Assembly: GCF_001424645.1 (NCBI RefSeq)
Contig: NZ_LMQR01000001.1
Span: forward strand, 1,608,149-1,672,148
Direction of reading: 5' to 3'
DNA length: 64,000 nt
From: Frigoribacterium sp. Leaf415
GTDB lineage: Bacteria > Actinomycetota > Actinomycetes > Actinomycetales > Microbacteriaceae
Below the pieces are notes generated by a model. It was not told the DNA's origin. It ran no database searches and saw nothing but the letters and a program-made list of their open reading frames with translations. Positions 46,282 to 54,754 of the stretch are shown one piece after another. The translations under genes were made by a program, and so were the position numbers. How positions within the stretch are numbered: position 1 is the first letter of the stretch; each line of letters starts with the position of its first letter.

Positions 46282-47232
46282 GTGCGTCCGGGGCGGTGGC
46301 GACGGGCGGGTCGGTGGCTCGTCGGCCGCCTGCTCGGTGCGGTCTTCGTGCTCTGGGCCGTCGCGACGCTGATCTTCTTCGCCATCCGGCTCGTGCCCGG
46401 CGACCCGGCCGAGGCGATCCTCGGCGGTCCGGGGTCGCAGGCGTCGGCGGAGGCCCTCGACACGGTCCGCCGGCAGTACGGCCTCGACCAGCCGCTGCTC
46501 GTCCAGTACCTCGCGCAGCTCGGTCGACTCGCGACGGGTGACCTCGGCACCTCGTACTCGCTGCGCACCGACGTCGGCCGGTTGCTGCTCGACCAGTTGC
46601 CGGGCACGATCGGCCTCGCCCTGCTGGCCCTGGTCGTGGCCTGGCTGCTGGCGATCGCGACGGCCTGGTGGGCGTCGCTCAGCGGCCGGGTCGCCTCGGC
46701 GGTGTCGTCCGGGCTCGAGGTCGTCGCCTCGGCCGTGCCGCACTTCTGGCTGGCCAGCCTGCTGATCCTGGTCCTCAGCACCGAGCTCGGGCTGCTGCCC
46801 CCGGTGAGCACGGGCACTCCCGCGGGGCTCGTCCTGCCGGTCGTCACGCTCGCGATCCCCGTCGCGGGGTTCCTCGGCCAGGTCACCCGCGACTCGCTCC
46901 TCGACGCCGCGGCCACTCCGTTCGCCCTCTCGGCTCGTGCCCGGGGCGAGGGCCCGTCGGGGCTCTTCGTCCGCCACCTGCTCCGGCACGCGGCCCTGCC
47001 CGGGCTCGCCCTGTCGGGTTGGGCGTTCGGCTCGCTGCTCAGCGGGGCCGTCGTGGTCGAGTCGGTCTTCGCCCGCCCGGGCCTCGGCCGCACCCTGCTC
47101 GGGGCGGTCACGTTGCGCGACATCCCGCTCGTGACCGGTGTCGCCCTCGTCTCGGCCCTCGCCTACGTCGTCGTGGTGGCCCTCGGCGACCTGGCCGAGC
47201 GCGCCGTCGACCCGAGAGGACGCGCGGCATGA
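46282..47232 (+). CDS. ABC transporter permease, DppB type
   Basis: 316 residues, GTG start four bases after the preceding stop. FFAIRLVPGDPAEAILGG near the N-terminus and the EAA region ARGEGPSGLFVRHLLRHAALPGLA mark the DppB/OppB family. Six membrane segments. It forms the channel with the next gene product. The protein ends Asp-Pro-Arg-Gly-Arg-Ala-Ala, in the usual VDPRxR position where the charge caps the last helix. Confidence 0.93.
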   Translation: MRPGRWRRAGRWLVGRLLGAVFVLWAVATLIFFAIRLVPGDPAEAILGGPGSQASAEALDTVRRQYGLDQPLLVQYLAQLGRLATGDLGTSYSLRTDVGRLLLDQLPGTIGLALLALVVAWLLAIATAWWASLSGRVASAVSSGLEVVASAVPHFWLASLLILVLSTELGLLPPVSTGTPAGLVLPVVTLAIPVAGFLGQVTRDSLLDAAATPFALSARARGEGPSGLFVRHLLRHAALPGLALSGWAFGSLLSGAVVVESVFARPGLGRTLLGAVTLRDIPLVTGVALVSALAYVVVVALGDLAERAVDPRGRAA

Positions 47233-48125
47233 CCGCGCTGCCCGACCTGCCCCGGGGCGCCGACCCGGCCAGCGCCTCCTCGTCCCGCGTGGCCAGGCGG
47301 CGCCTGCCGCTCGGCCCGGCGGAACTCGTCGCGGCCGCCCTGCTCCTGCTGGTCGTCGTGATGGCCATCGCACCCGGCCTGTTGGCCCCCGCCGACCCGC
47401 TCGCCGTGTCGCCGACCGACGCGTTCGCCGGTCCGTCGCCCGCGCACCCGTTCGGCACCGACGAGTCGGGGCGAGGCGTGTGGACCCGCGTCGTCCACGG
47501 GGCCGGCGCCTCGCTGACGATCGGGCTCGTCGCCACGCTGATCGGCACCGGGCTGGGTGTGGCCCTCGGCGTCCTGGCGGGCCTCGGCGGTCGCGGCCTC
47601 GTCGGTCGGGCGACCGACGCGGGCGTCAGTCGCATGCTCGAGGTCCTCTTCGCCCTGCCCGGCCTGCTGCTGGCGCTCGTCGTCATCGCGTTCACCGGGC
47701 CCGGGGCCGTGCCGGCGACGATCGCCGTCGGCCTCGCGACGGCCCCCGGGTACGCCCGCATCGTCCGCAGTCAGGTGGCGGCCGTCCGCCGGTCTCCGAT
47801 GGTCGAGGCCGCGACCGTGCTCGGCCGCCGCCCGGCGACCGTCCTGCTGCGTCACGTGCTGCCGAACGCCCTCGCCCCCGTCGTCGTCCTCGCCACGCTG
47901 GGCCTCGGTCAGGCCGTGGTCTGGGCGTCGTCGCTGAGCTACCTCGGGCTGGGATCGCCGCCCCCGGCACCCGAGTGGGGCGCGATGCTCTCGGCCGGGC
48001 GCACGTACCTCGCGGTCGCCTGGTGGATGACCGTCTTCCCGGGGCTGGCCGTCGTGGTGACGGCCGCGTCGGCCACGGTGCTGGGGCGCGGTCTCGCACG
48101 ACGCGGACGAGGAGGACGACGATGA
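47229..48125 (+). CDS. ABC transporter permease, DppC type
   Basis: 298 residues, ATGA overlap with the preceding gene. The opening after a charged N-terminus, PADPLAVSPTDAFAGPSPAHPFGTDESGRGVWTRVVHG, is the DppC signature; the coupling helix region is EAATVLGRRPATVLLRHVLPN, and SYLGLGSPPPAPEWGAML closes it. Five or six membrane segments. The first 30 residues are a variable linker containing an Ala-Ser-Ala-Ser-Ser segment written by a GCGCCTCCT copy. Confidence 0.93.
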   Translation: MTALPDLPRGADPASASSSRVARRRLPLGPAELVAAALLLLVVVMAIAPGLLAPADPLAVSPTDAFAGPSPAHPFGTDESGRGVWTRVVHGAGASLTIGLVATLIGTGLGVALGVLAGLGGRGLVGRATDAGVSRMLEVLFALPGLLLALVVIAFTGPGAVPATIAVGLATAPGYARIVRSQVAAVRRSPMVEAATVLGRRPATVLLRHVLPNALAPVVVLATLGLGQAVVWASSLSYLGLGSPPPAPEWGAMLSAGRTYLAVAWWMTVFPGLAVVVTAASATVLGRGLARRGRGGRR

Positions 48126-49852
48126 GCACGCACCCGCCGCCGACAGGCGCCGTTCGGGGTGACCTCCACCGCGCCTCCTCGGACGACCTCGTCGTCGACC
48201 GCCTGCACGTCGCGTTCGACGGGGTGACCGCCGTCGACGACGTGTCGTTCTCGCTGCGTCCCGGTGAATGCGTGGCCCTGGTCGGCGAGTCCGGCTCGGG
48301 CAAGAGCGTGACCGCCCGGGCCCTGCTCGGGCTGACCGGCGGCACCGTGACGGCCGACGCCCTGCGACTCGGCGACGACGACCTGCTCACGCTGACCGAA
48401 CGACGCTGGCGTCGACTGCGCGGCCCGCGCATCGGGCTCGTGCTGCAGGACGCCCTGGTCTCACTCGACCCCCTGCGCCCGGTCGGCCGTGAGATCGACG
48501 ACGCCCTGCGACTGCACACGCGACTCTCGCCGACCGCCCGTCGGGCCCGTGTGCTCGAGGTCCTCACCGAGGTCGGCATGCCCGACCCCGAGGTGCGCCG
48601 CGGCCTGCGATCGGGCGAGCTCTCGGGCGGGCTGCGGCAACGGGCGCTCATCGCCGCGGCCCTCGCCCTGCGGCCCGGTGTGATCGTCGCCGACGAGCCC
48701 ACCACCGCCCTGGACGCCGAGGTGCAGCGCCTGGTCGTCGACCGGCTCGCCGCCCTGCGCGACGCGGGCACGGCCGTCCTCGCGATCAGTCACGACCTCG
48801 GGGTCGTGCGTCGGCTGGCCGACCGCGTCGTCGTGATGCGCGACGGGCGCGTGGTCGAGCAGGGCCCCACGGCGACCGTGCTCGACTCGCCGCAGGCCGA
48901 CTACACGCGCATGCTCCTCGCCGCCCTGCCGGGTGGGGCCCCGCGGGGTCGGCGCCTGTCCACCCCTGTGACTCCCGACGGCCCGGACGCAGGAGGCGCG
49001 CCCGCGTCGACGACGCCGGTCCCCTCCGACGCACCCCCACCAGGAGGCGCGCGCGGCTCGTCGACGCCGGTCGCGTCGGCGACTCCCCCGGCCGGTCCCG
49101 TCCTCGTGGCGACGGGCCTGCGCCGCGTCTTCGCGGGGCGCCGGGGGCCCGACCGGGTCGCCGTGGACGACGTCTCGCTCTCGCTGCGGGCCGGCGAGAC
49201 GCTCGGCCTCGTCGGAGCGTCGGGCTCGGGCAAGACGACCACGGCCCGCCTGCTGCTCGGCCTCGACGACCCCGACGCCGGGACGGTCGAGCTGCTCGGC
49301 ACACCCTGGGCCCCGGCGCGCGAGCGCGATCGCCGTCCCCGCCGCGGCGACCTCGGGGCCGTCTACCAGGATCCCTCGAGCTCGTTCGACCCGCGCTTCA
49401 CGGTCGGCCGCCTGCTGGCCGACGCGCTGACGGCCGGCCGCAGCACGCGCCTCGGCCCCGTCGAGCCCGAGGTCGTCGCCTTGCTGGCACGGGTCGGACT
49501 CGACGCCGACACGGTGGCACGACGGCCCGACACGTTGTCCGGCGGCCAGCGGCAGCGGGTGGCGATCGCCCGTGCCCTGGCCCCGCGGCCCCGCGTGATC
49601 GTCTGCGACGAGCCGGTCTCGGCGCTCGACGTCTCGGTGCAGGCCCAGGTGCTCGACCTGCTGGACGAGCTGCAGCGACAGGACGGGCTCGCCTACGTCT
49701 TCATCTCGCACGACCTGGACGTCGTCGAGCACATGTCCGACCGGGTCGCCGTGATGCACGAGGGCCGGATCGTCGAGCAGGGCCGCACGGACGAGGTGTT
49801 CTCCGCCCCGCAGCACGCCCACACCCGCGCCCTGCTCGCCGCCCGCCCCTAG
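48122..49852 (+). CDS. Fused two-domain ABC ATPase, DppD-DppF type
   Basis: 576 residues holding both ATPases in one chain. Domain 1 has GESGSGKS (about 56), LSGGLRQR (about 167) and VADEPTTALDAE. Domain 2 has GASGSGKTTT (about 365), LSGGQRQR (about 473) and VCDEPVSALDVS. The linker (about 275-320) is Pro/Ala/Gly-rich and contains two AGGAGGCGCG copies (49 bases apart) encoding Gly-Gly-Ala. It powers the importer formed by the preceding genes. ATGA overlap with the permease. Confidence 0.94.
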   Translation: MSTHPPPTGAVRGDLHRASSDDLVVDRLHVAFDGVTAVDDVSFSLRPGECVALVGESGSGKSVTARALLGLTGGTVTADALRLGDDDLLTLTERRWRRLRGPRIGLVLQDALVSLDPLRPVGREIDDALRLHTRLSPTARRARVLEVLTEVGMPDPEVRRGLRSGELSGGLRQRALIAAALALRPGVIVADEPTTALDAEVQRLVVDRLAALRDAGTAVLAISHDLGVVRRLADRVVVMRDGRVVEQGPTATVLDSPQADYTRMLLAALPGGAPRGRRLSTPVTPDGPDAGGAPASTTPVPSDAPPPGGARGSSTPVASATPPAGPVLVATGLRRVFAGRRGPDRVAVDDVSLSLRAGETLGLVGASGSGKTTTARLLLGLDDPDAGTVELLGTPWAPARERDRRPRRGDLGAVYQDPSSSFDPRFTVGRLLADALTAGRSTRLGPVEPEVVALLARVGLDADTVARRPDTLSGGQRQRVAIARALAPRPRVIVCDEPVSALDVSVQAQVLDLLDELQRQDGLAYVFISHDLDVVEHMSDRVAVMHEGRIVEQGRTDEVFSAPQHAHTRALLAARP

Positions 49853-49875
49853 CCGGGCCCGGGTCCGGGCCCGGC
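49852..49875. terminator. GC-only hairpin after the peptide ABC operon
   Basis: GCCGGGCCCGG (49852-49862) pairs exactly with 49865-49875 and begins inside the TAG stop codon. A second GC-rich stretch follows up to 49900. The gene on the other side converges. Confidence 0.65.
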
Positions 49876-49901
49876 CCAGCCTGGCCCGGCCGGCCCGGCA
49901 A

Positions 49902-49914
49902 GTCGTGACATCTC
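49902..49914. repeat. Half copy of the GACATGCCG palindromic element
   Basis: GTCGTGACATCTC matches the outer right end of the elements at 17633 and 54681, but the inner arms are missing. It lies between convergent genes like the others. Confidence 0.5.
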
Positions 49915-49962
49915 AAGCCAGGACGGGTGGGCGGCAGGCCCGACCGGCGGGCCCGGGCCGGG

Positions 49963-51498
49963 TCAGCCGCGGCGGGCGGCGTCGGCCTCGGCGGCCTTCG
50001 GGTCGACCACGTCGATCAGTCCGGACTGCGCCCACTCGAGCGCCCAGTCCGACTTCGCGACCTCGCTCGACTCGTCGGCGTAGGCCTCGACCAACTCGCG
50101 CGCCTCGTCGTCGGTGGCGACCGACGGGCCCGAGCCGAGCAACGGCTCGTTGGCGGTCTCCTTCGTGAACCACACGGCGACGAGGCCGATCACGGCCGCG
50201 GCCATCAGGTAGAAGGCGGGGATGTCGTGGGCCCACGAGAAGTTCTTCCCCTCGGCCCAGACGACCAGCGCCTCGGTGGCCAGGGGCGTGGTGCCGCCGA
50301 ACAGCGACACCGACACGTTGAACGCGATGGCCAGGGCGCCGTAACGGATGATCGTCGGGAACAGCGCGGGCAGCGTCGACGGCATGGTCGACGTGAACGT
50401 GACGAGCACCAGGCCGAGCACCAGCAGGCCCACGAAGACGAGGGGCGTGCTCTCGGACTGCACGAGCTTGAGGGCCGGCCACGACAGCACCAGGAACCCG
50501 ATGCAGCCCGCGAACAGCACGGGGCGTCGCCCGAACCGGTCGCTCAGTCGCCCGCTGAACGTGATGACGATCATCATCAGCACCATCACGACGATCACGA
50601 GCAGCAGGCCCGAGGTCGCGCTGCGGCCGAGCGTGTTCGTGAGGTAGGTCGGCATGTACGACAGCAGCATGTAGTCGGTCACGTTGAAGACCAGCACCAG
50701 GCCGATGCAGACGATCAGCGCACGCCAGTTCTCGGCGAAGAGCTTCACGAACGGCACCTTGACGTGCTCGCGCCCGGCGGCTTCTTCCTGCTGCTTCTGG
50801 AACGCCGGCGTCTCCTCGAGCTTGAGGCGCAGGTAGAGCCCGATCAGGCCGAGCGGTCCGGCGATCAGGAACGGGATGCGCCACCCCCAGGCGAGCAGCG
50901 CCTCCTCGCTCATGCCGAGCTGCAGACCGGTGACCAGCGAGGCCCCGAGCACGTAGCCGGCCAGCGTGCCGAACTCGAGCCACGAGCCCATGAAGCCGCG
51001 GCGCTTGTCGGGCGAGTACTCGGCGATGAACGTGGCCGCGCCTCCGTACTCGCCACCGGTCGAGAAGCCCTGCAGGAGGCGCGCCAGCAGCAGCAGGACG
51101 GGCGCCCAGAGCCCGATGGTCGCGTACGACGGGATGAGGCCGATGGCGAGCGTCCCCGCGGCCATGAGGATCATCGTGAGCGCGAGCACCTTCTGGCGTC
51201 CGATGCGGTCGCCGAGCGGGCCGAAGAACGCGCCGCCGATCGGGCGCACGATGAACGCGGCGGTGAAGGTGCCGAAGGTGAACAGGATGTTCAACGCGTC
51301 GTTGCCCGGCGGGAAGAACACCTGGGCGATCGTCGTCGTGATGTAGGCGTAGACGCCGAAGTCGAACCACTCCATGGCGTTGCCGAGGGCGGCGGCGCTG
51401 ACCGCGCGCTTGAGCAGACCCTCTTCGACGACGGTGACGTCGTCGGTGGTGAGCTTCCGGCGGGCGGGTGTCTTGCTGTCGTTCTTCTTGGCTGACAT
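49963..51498 (-). CDS. MFS transporter, metabolite:H+ symporter (MHS) family
   Basis: 511 residues, 12 membrane helices. N-terminal ALGNAMEWFDFGVYAY, the loop DRIGRQKVLALTMILMAAGTLAIGLIPS and LQGFSTGGEYGGAATFIAEYSPDKRRGF are the MHS signatures seen in ProP, KgtP and shikimate carriers. The charged C-terminal tail of 50 residues is acidic. The wording GNAMEWFDFGVYAYI is nearest to ProP-type betaine/proline symporters, so uptake of a compatible solute or carboxylate is likely; the substrate is not certain. Divergent from valS. Confidence 0.9.
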   Translation of the reverse strand: MSAKKNDSKTPARRKLTTDDVTVVEEGLLKRAVSAAALGNAMEWFDFGVYAYITTTIAQVFFPPGNDALNILFTFGTFTAAFIVRPIGGAFFGPLGDRIGRQKVLALTMILMAAGTLAIGLIPSYATIGLWAPVLLLLARLLQGFSTGGEYGGAATFIAEYSPDKRRGFMGSWLEFGTLAGYVLGASLVTGLQLGMSEEALLAWGWRIPFLIAGPLGLIGLYLRLKLEETPAFQKQQEEAAGREHVKVPFVKLFAENWRALIVCIGLVLVFNVTDYMLLSYMPTYLTNTLGRSATSGLLLVIVVMVLMMIVITFSGRLSDRFGRRPVLFAGCIGFLVLSWPALKLVQSESTPLVFVGLLVLGLVLVTFTSTMPSTLPALFPTIIRYGALAIAFNVSVSLFGGTTPLATEALVVWAEGKNFSWAHDIPAFYLMAAAVIGLVAVWFTKETANEPLLGSGPSVATDDEARELVEAYADESSEVAKSDWALEWAQSGLIDVVDPKAAEADAARRG

Positions 51499-51744
51499 CG
51501 GTTGAGGCCTCCAGGTCGTCGGGCGGTGGCAGTCGACCCCAGCGTCGGCAAAAAACCCGTCGAGCCTAGCAGAACCGCCATGTCAGTACCAGTGCAGCGT
51601 GCGCAGGGGTGCAGTGGACGCAGCGCCCAGGAGGCGCGGTGGCGGTTCCCGAGGAGCCCTCGCGAGGGTGCGTACACTGGTCGGAGTCCCACAACCAGGC
51701 ACCTCCCCACCGACACGGTGCCGTCCACAGAACCGGAGAAGACC
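51499..51744. other. Intergenic region between the MHS symporter and valS
   Basis: 246 bases. For the symporter a -10-like TAGGCT is visible on the minus strand, followed by an unusual TTTTTT run (51551-51556). For valS a -10-like TACACT lies at 51673-51678. An AGGAGGCGCG copy is at 51629. No T-box core was found before valS. Confidence 0.4.
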
Positions 51745-54402
51745 ATGCCGTCAGCGATGCCCGAGAAGCCCGCCCTCGAAGGACTCGAGGCCCGTTGGGG
51801 TCAGGTCTGGGAGGCCGACGGCACCTACCGCTTCGACCGCGCGGACGCGACCCGCGCCTCCGTGTTCTCGGTCGACACCCCGCCGCCGACCGCCTCGGGC
51901 AGCCTGCACATCGGCCACGTGTTCAGCTACACGCACACCGACGTCAAGGCCCGGTTCGAGCGCATGCGCGGCAAGCGCGTGTTCTACCCGATGGGCTGGG
52001 ACGACAACGGCCTGCCGACCGAGCGTCGCGTGCAGAACTTCTACGGCGTGCGCTGCGACCCGTCGCTGCCCTACGACGCCGACTTCACCCCGCCCTTCGA
52101 GGGTGGCGACAACAAGTCGTCGAAGGCCGCCGACCAGGTGCCGATCTCGCGTCGCAACTTCATCGAGCTGTGCGAGCGCCTCACGGTCGAGGACGAGAAG
52201 CAGTTCGAGGACGTCTGGCGGAAGCTCGGCCTCTCGGTCGACTGGACCCAGAGCTACCGCACCATCGACGACGACTCGCAGGCCATCGCGCAGAAGGCCT
52301 TCCTCCGCAACCTGGCCCGCGGCGAGGCCTACCAGGCCGACGCGCCCACGCTCTGGGACGTCACGTTCCGCACGGCCGTGGCCCAGGCCGAGCTCGAGGA
52401 CAAAGAGATGCCCGGGGCGTACCACAAGCTCGCCTTCCACCGCACCGACGGCCAGGGCGACGTGCTCATCGACACCACGCGGCCCGAGCTGCTGCCGGCC
52501 TGCGTGGCCCTCGTCGCGCACCCCGACGACGAGCGCTACCAGGCTCTGTTCGGCACGACCGTGCGCTCGCCCCTGTTCGACGTCGAGGTGCCGGTGGTGG
52601 CGCACCACCTCGCCCAGCCCGACAAGGGCTCCGGCATCGCCATGGTCTGCACCTTCGGCGACACCAACGACGTGGTCTGGTGGCGCGAGCTGCAGCTGCC
52701 GAACCGCGCCGTGATCGGCTTCGACGGCCGCTTCGTCAGCGAGGCCCCCGAGGCGATCACGTCCGAGGCGGGGCGCGCCTCCTACGCCCAGCTGGCCGGC
52801 AAGACGGTGTTCAGCGCCAAACAGTCCGTGGTCGAGCAGTTGACCGCGTCGGGCGAGCTCGTGGGCGAGATCCGCAAGATCTCGCACCCCGTGAAGTTCT
52901 TCGAGAAGGGCGACAAGCCGCTCGAGATCGTCTCGACCCGCCAGTGGTACATCGTCAACGGCGCCCGCGACGAGCAGCTCAAGGGTTCGCTGCTCGAGCG
53001 CGGCGGCGAGGTGGCGTTCCACCCCGACTTCATGCGCGTCCGCTACGACAACTGGGTCAACGGCCTCAACGGCGACTGGCTGATCTCGCGCCAACGGTTC
53101 TTCGGCGTCCCGATCCCGGTCTGGTACCCGCTCGACGGCGACGGCAACCCCGTCTTCGAGCAGGTGATCGTGCCCACCGAGGCACAGCTGCCCATCGACC
53201 CGGCGTCCCAGGCGGCCCCCGGCTACGACGAGTCGCAGCGCGGCGTGCCCGGCGGCTTCGTCGGCGAGGTCGACGTGATGGACACGTGGGCGACCTCGTC
53301 GCTCACCCCGCAGCTGGCCGGCGGGTGGGAGCGCGACCCCGAGCTGTTCGACCTCGTGTTCCCGTACGACGTGCGCCCCCAGGGGCAGGACATCATCCGC
53401 ACCTGGCTGTTCTCGACGATGCTGCGGTCGCAGCTCGAGTCGGGCACCGTGCCGTGGAAAAACGCGTCGATCTCTGGCTTCATCGTCGACCCCGACCGCA
53501 AGAAGATGTCGAAGTCGAAGGGCAACGTGGTCACCCCGGCCGCCATGCTCGACGACCACGGCTCGGACTCGGTGCGCTACTGGGCGGCGTCGAGCCGGCT
53601 GGGCACCGACGCGGCGTTCGACCCGCAGAACCCGAAGCAGATCAAGATCGGCCGCCGTCTGGCGATCAAGGTGCTCAACGCGGCGAAGTTCGTCTACTCG
53701 TTCGAGCTGCCCTCGGGCGAGTTCGAGATCACGCAGCCGCTCGACCGCGACCTGCTCGCGTCGTTCGCCGCCGTGATCGAGACCGCGACCGAGGCACTCG
53801 AGGGCTACGACCACGCCCGGGCGCTCGAGACGACCGAGAAGTTCTTCTGGACGTTCTGCGACGACTACCTCGAGCTCGTGAAGGAGCGCGCCTACGGTGC
53901 CACCACGCCGGCCGAGCAGGCCTCGGCCGTGCTCGCGCTGCGCACGGTGCTCGAGGGCCTGCTGCGACTGCTCGCGCCCTACCTGCCGTTCGCCACCGAA
54001 GAGGTCTGGTCCTGGACGCACGACGACTCGGTGCACCGGGCCGCGTGGCCGACCGTCGACGAACTCGGCCTCACCGAGGGCGAGACATCGTCCGGTCTCG
54101 TCGGCCTCGTCGGGCAGGCGCTCATCTTCGTCCGGCGGGCCAAGTCAGATGCCAAGGCCTCGCAGAAGACCCCGGTCGCCTCGGCCGTCATCACGGGCCC
54201 CTCGGCCCAGCTGGAGCTCGTGAAGCTCGCGGCGGGTGACCTCGCGGCGGTGGGCAAGATCGCCGAGCTGTCCTTCGCCGAGGGCGACGAGCTGGCGGTC
54301 GGTGACATCGTGTTCGCCGAGATGCCGGCCGACGCCGGTGCGGCCGGGTCCGGCTCCGGTGCCGGCGCTGCTGCCGCTCCTGCCCCGACGGCGGGTGCCT
54401 GA
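51745..54402 (+). CDS. valS: Valyl-tRNA synthetase, type 2
   Basis: 885 residues. It charges tRNA-Val. GSLHIGHVFSY (HIGH motif, near residue 52), the Zn/editing regions and KKMSKSKGN (near residue 586) are intact. DDNGLPTERRVQ is typical of the type 2 enzymes of actinobacteria and archaea; the C-terminal coiled coil of type 1 enzymes is replaced by a short Ala/Gly-rich tail. ATG follows GGAGAAG. Its stop overlaps the start of a small downstream gene (TGATG). Confidence 0.96.
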   Translation: MPSAMPEKPALEGLEARWGQVWEADGTYRFDRADATRASVFSVDTPPPTASGSLHIGHVFSYTHTDVKARFERMRGKRVFYPMGWDDNGLPTERRVQNFYGVRCDPSLPYDADFTPPFEGGDNKSSKAADQVPISRRNFIELCERLTVEDEKQFEDVWRKLGLSVDWTQSYRTIDDDSQAIAQKAFLRNLARGEAYQADAPTLWDVTFRTAVAQAELEDKEMPGAYHKLAFHRTDGQGDVLIDTTRPELLPACVALVAHPDDERYQALFGTTVRSPLFDVEVPVVAHHLAQPDKGSGIAMVCTFGDTNDVVWWRELQLPNRAVIGFDGRFVSEAPEAITSEAGRASYAQLAGKTVFSAKQSVVEQLTASGELVGEIRKISHPVKFFEKGDKPLEIVSTRQWYIVNGARDEQLKGSLLERGGEVAFHPDFMRVRYDNWVNGLNGDWLISRQRFFGVPIPVWYPLDGDGNPVFEQVIVPTEAQLPIDPASQAAPGYDESQRGVPGGFVGEVDVMDTWATSSLTPQLAGGWERDPELFDLVFPYDVRPQGQDIIRTWLFSTMLRSQLESGTVPWKNASISGFIVDPDRKKMSKSKGNVVTPAAMLDDHGSDSVRYWAASSRLGTDAAFDPQNPKQIKIGRRLAIKVLNAAKFVYSFELPSGEFEITQPLDRDLLASFAAVIETATEALEGYDHARALETTEKFFWTFCDDYLELVKERAYGATTPAEQASAVLALRTVLEGLLRLLAPYLPFATEEVWSWTHDDSVHRAAWPTVDELGLTEGETSSGLVGLVGQALIFVRRAKSDAKASQKTPVASAVITGPSAQLELVKLAAGDLAAVGKIAELSFAEGDELAVGDIVFAEMPADAGAAGSGSGAGAAAAPAPTAGA

Positions 54403-54659
54403 TGCAGCTCGGCACGCGGTGGAGCGTGGGAGGCGCGGCTCCGGCCGACCTGCCCGCCGCGGTCCTCGGGGCGGTCGCGCAGGTCGAGCGTGAACTCGCC
54501 GACCAGAAGGTGGACGCGACGTCCTGGCGCTGGACGCTCACCTGGCTCGAGCACCGCCCCGTCGTCGAGCTCGACGACGGCACGGTCATCCGGGTCGACG
54601 CCGTCACCGGCGAGGCCCGCATCCACGAGCCCGTCGACGCCGAGGGCGACGACGACTAG
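54402..54659 (+). CDS. Small acidic protein coupled to valS, 85 residues
   Basis: Starts one base inside the valS stop (TGATG), so it is translated with valS. The sequence QLGTRWSVGGAAPADLPAAVLGAVAQVERELADQ, then WRWTLTWLEHRPVVELDDGTVIRVD, looks like a compact alpha/beta fold with an acidic end (DAEGDDD). I do not recognise the family. Coupling to an aminoacyl-tRNA synthetase is a hint, not proof, of a translation-related role. Confidence 0.75.
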   Translation: MQLGTRWSVGGAAPADLPAAVLGAVAQVERELADQKVDATSWRWTLTWLEHRPVVELDDGTVIRVDAVTGEARIHEPVDAEGDDD

Positions 54660-54680
54660 CGCCACGTCGGCCGAGATGTC

Positions 54681-54720
54681 ACGACATGCCGCTCACCTTC
54701 GAAGGTGAGCGGCATGTCGT
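54681..54720. repeat. Palindromic element, copy 2 (perfect 40-bp palindrome)
   Basis: ACGACATGCCGCTCACCTTC (54681-54700) is followed directly by its exact reverse complement. The outer flanks CGAGA...TCTCG can pair further. It is nearly identical to the element at 17633-17670 and lies between convergent genes, where it would also end transcription in both directions. Confidence 0.85.
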
Positions 54721-54754
54721 GCCTTCTCGATGACTCGCCGGCGGCTGCCAGCCG

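Noticed and set aside
51551..51556. T run (minus strand) as a rho-independent terminator
   Set aside because: No stable stem precedes it on the minus strand; it lies in the leader or promoter region of the symporter gene.
943..51636. AGGAGGCGCG copies as ribosome-binding sites
   Set aside because: Although AGGAGG matches the ideal site, the copies are rarely 5-10 bases before a start codon and occur equally in both orientations, often after stop codons.
51751..54036. Minus-strand open frame of about 760 codons opposite valS
   Set aside because: It is a shadow of valS, whose HIGH and KMSKS motifs lie in the plus frame.
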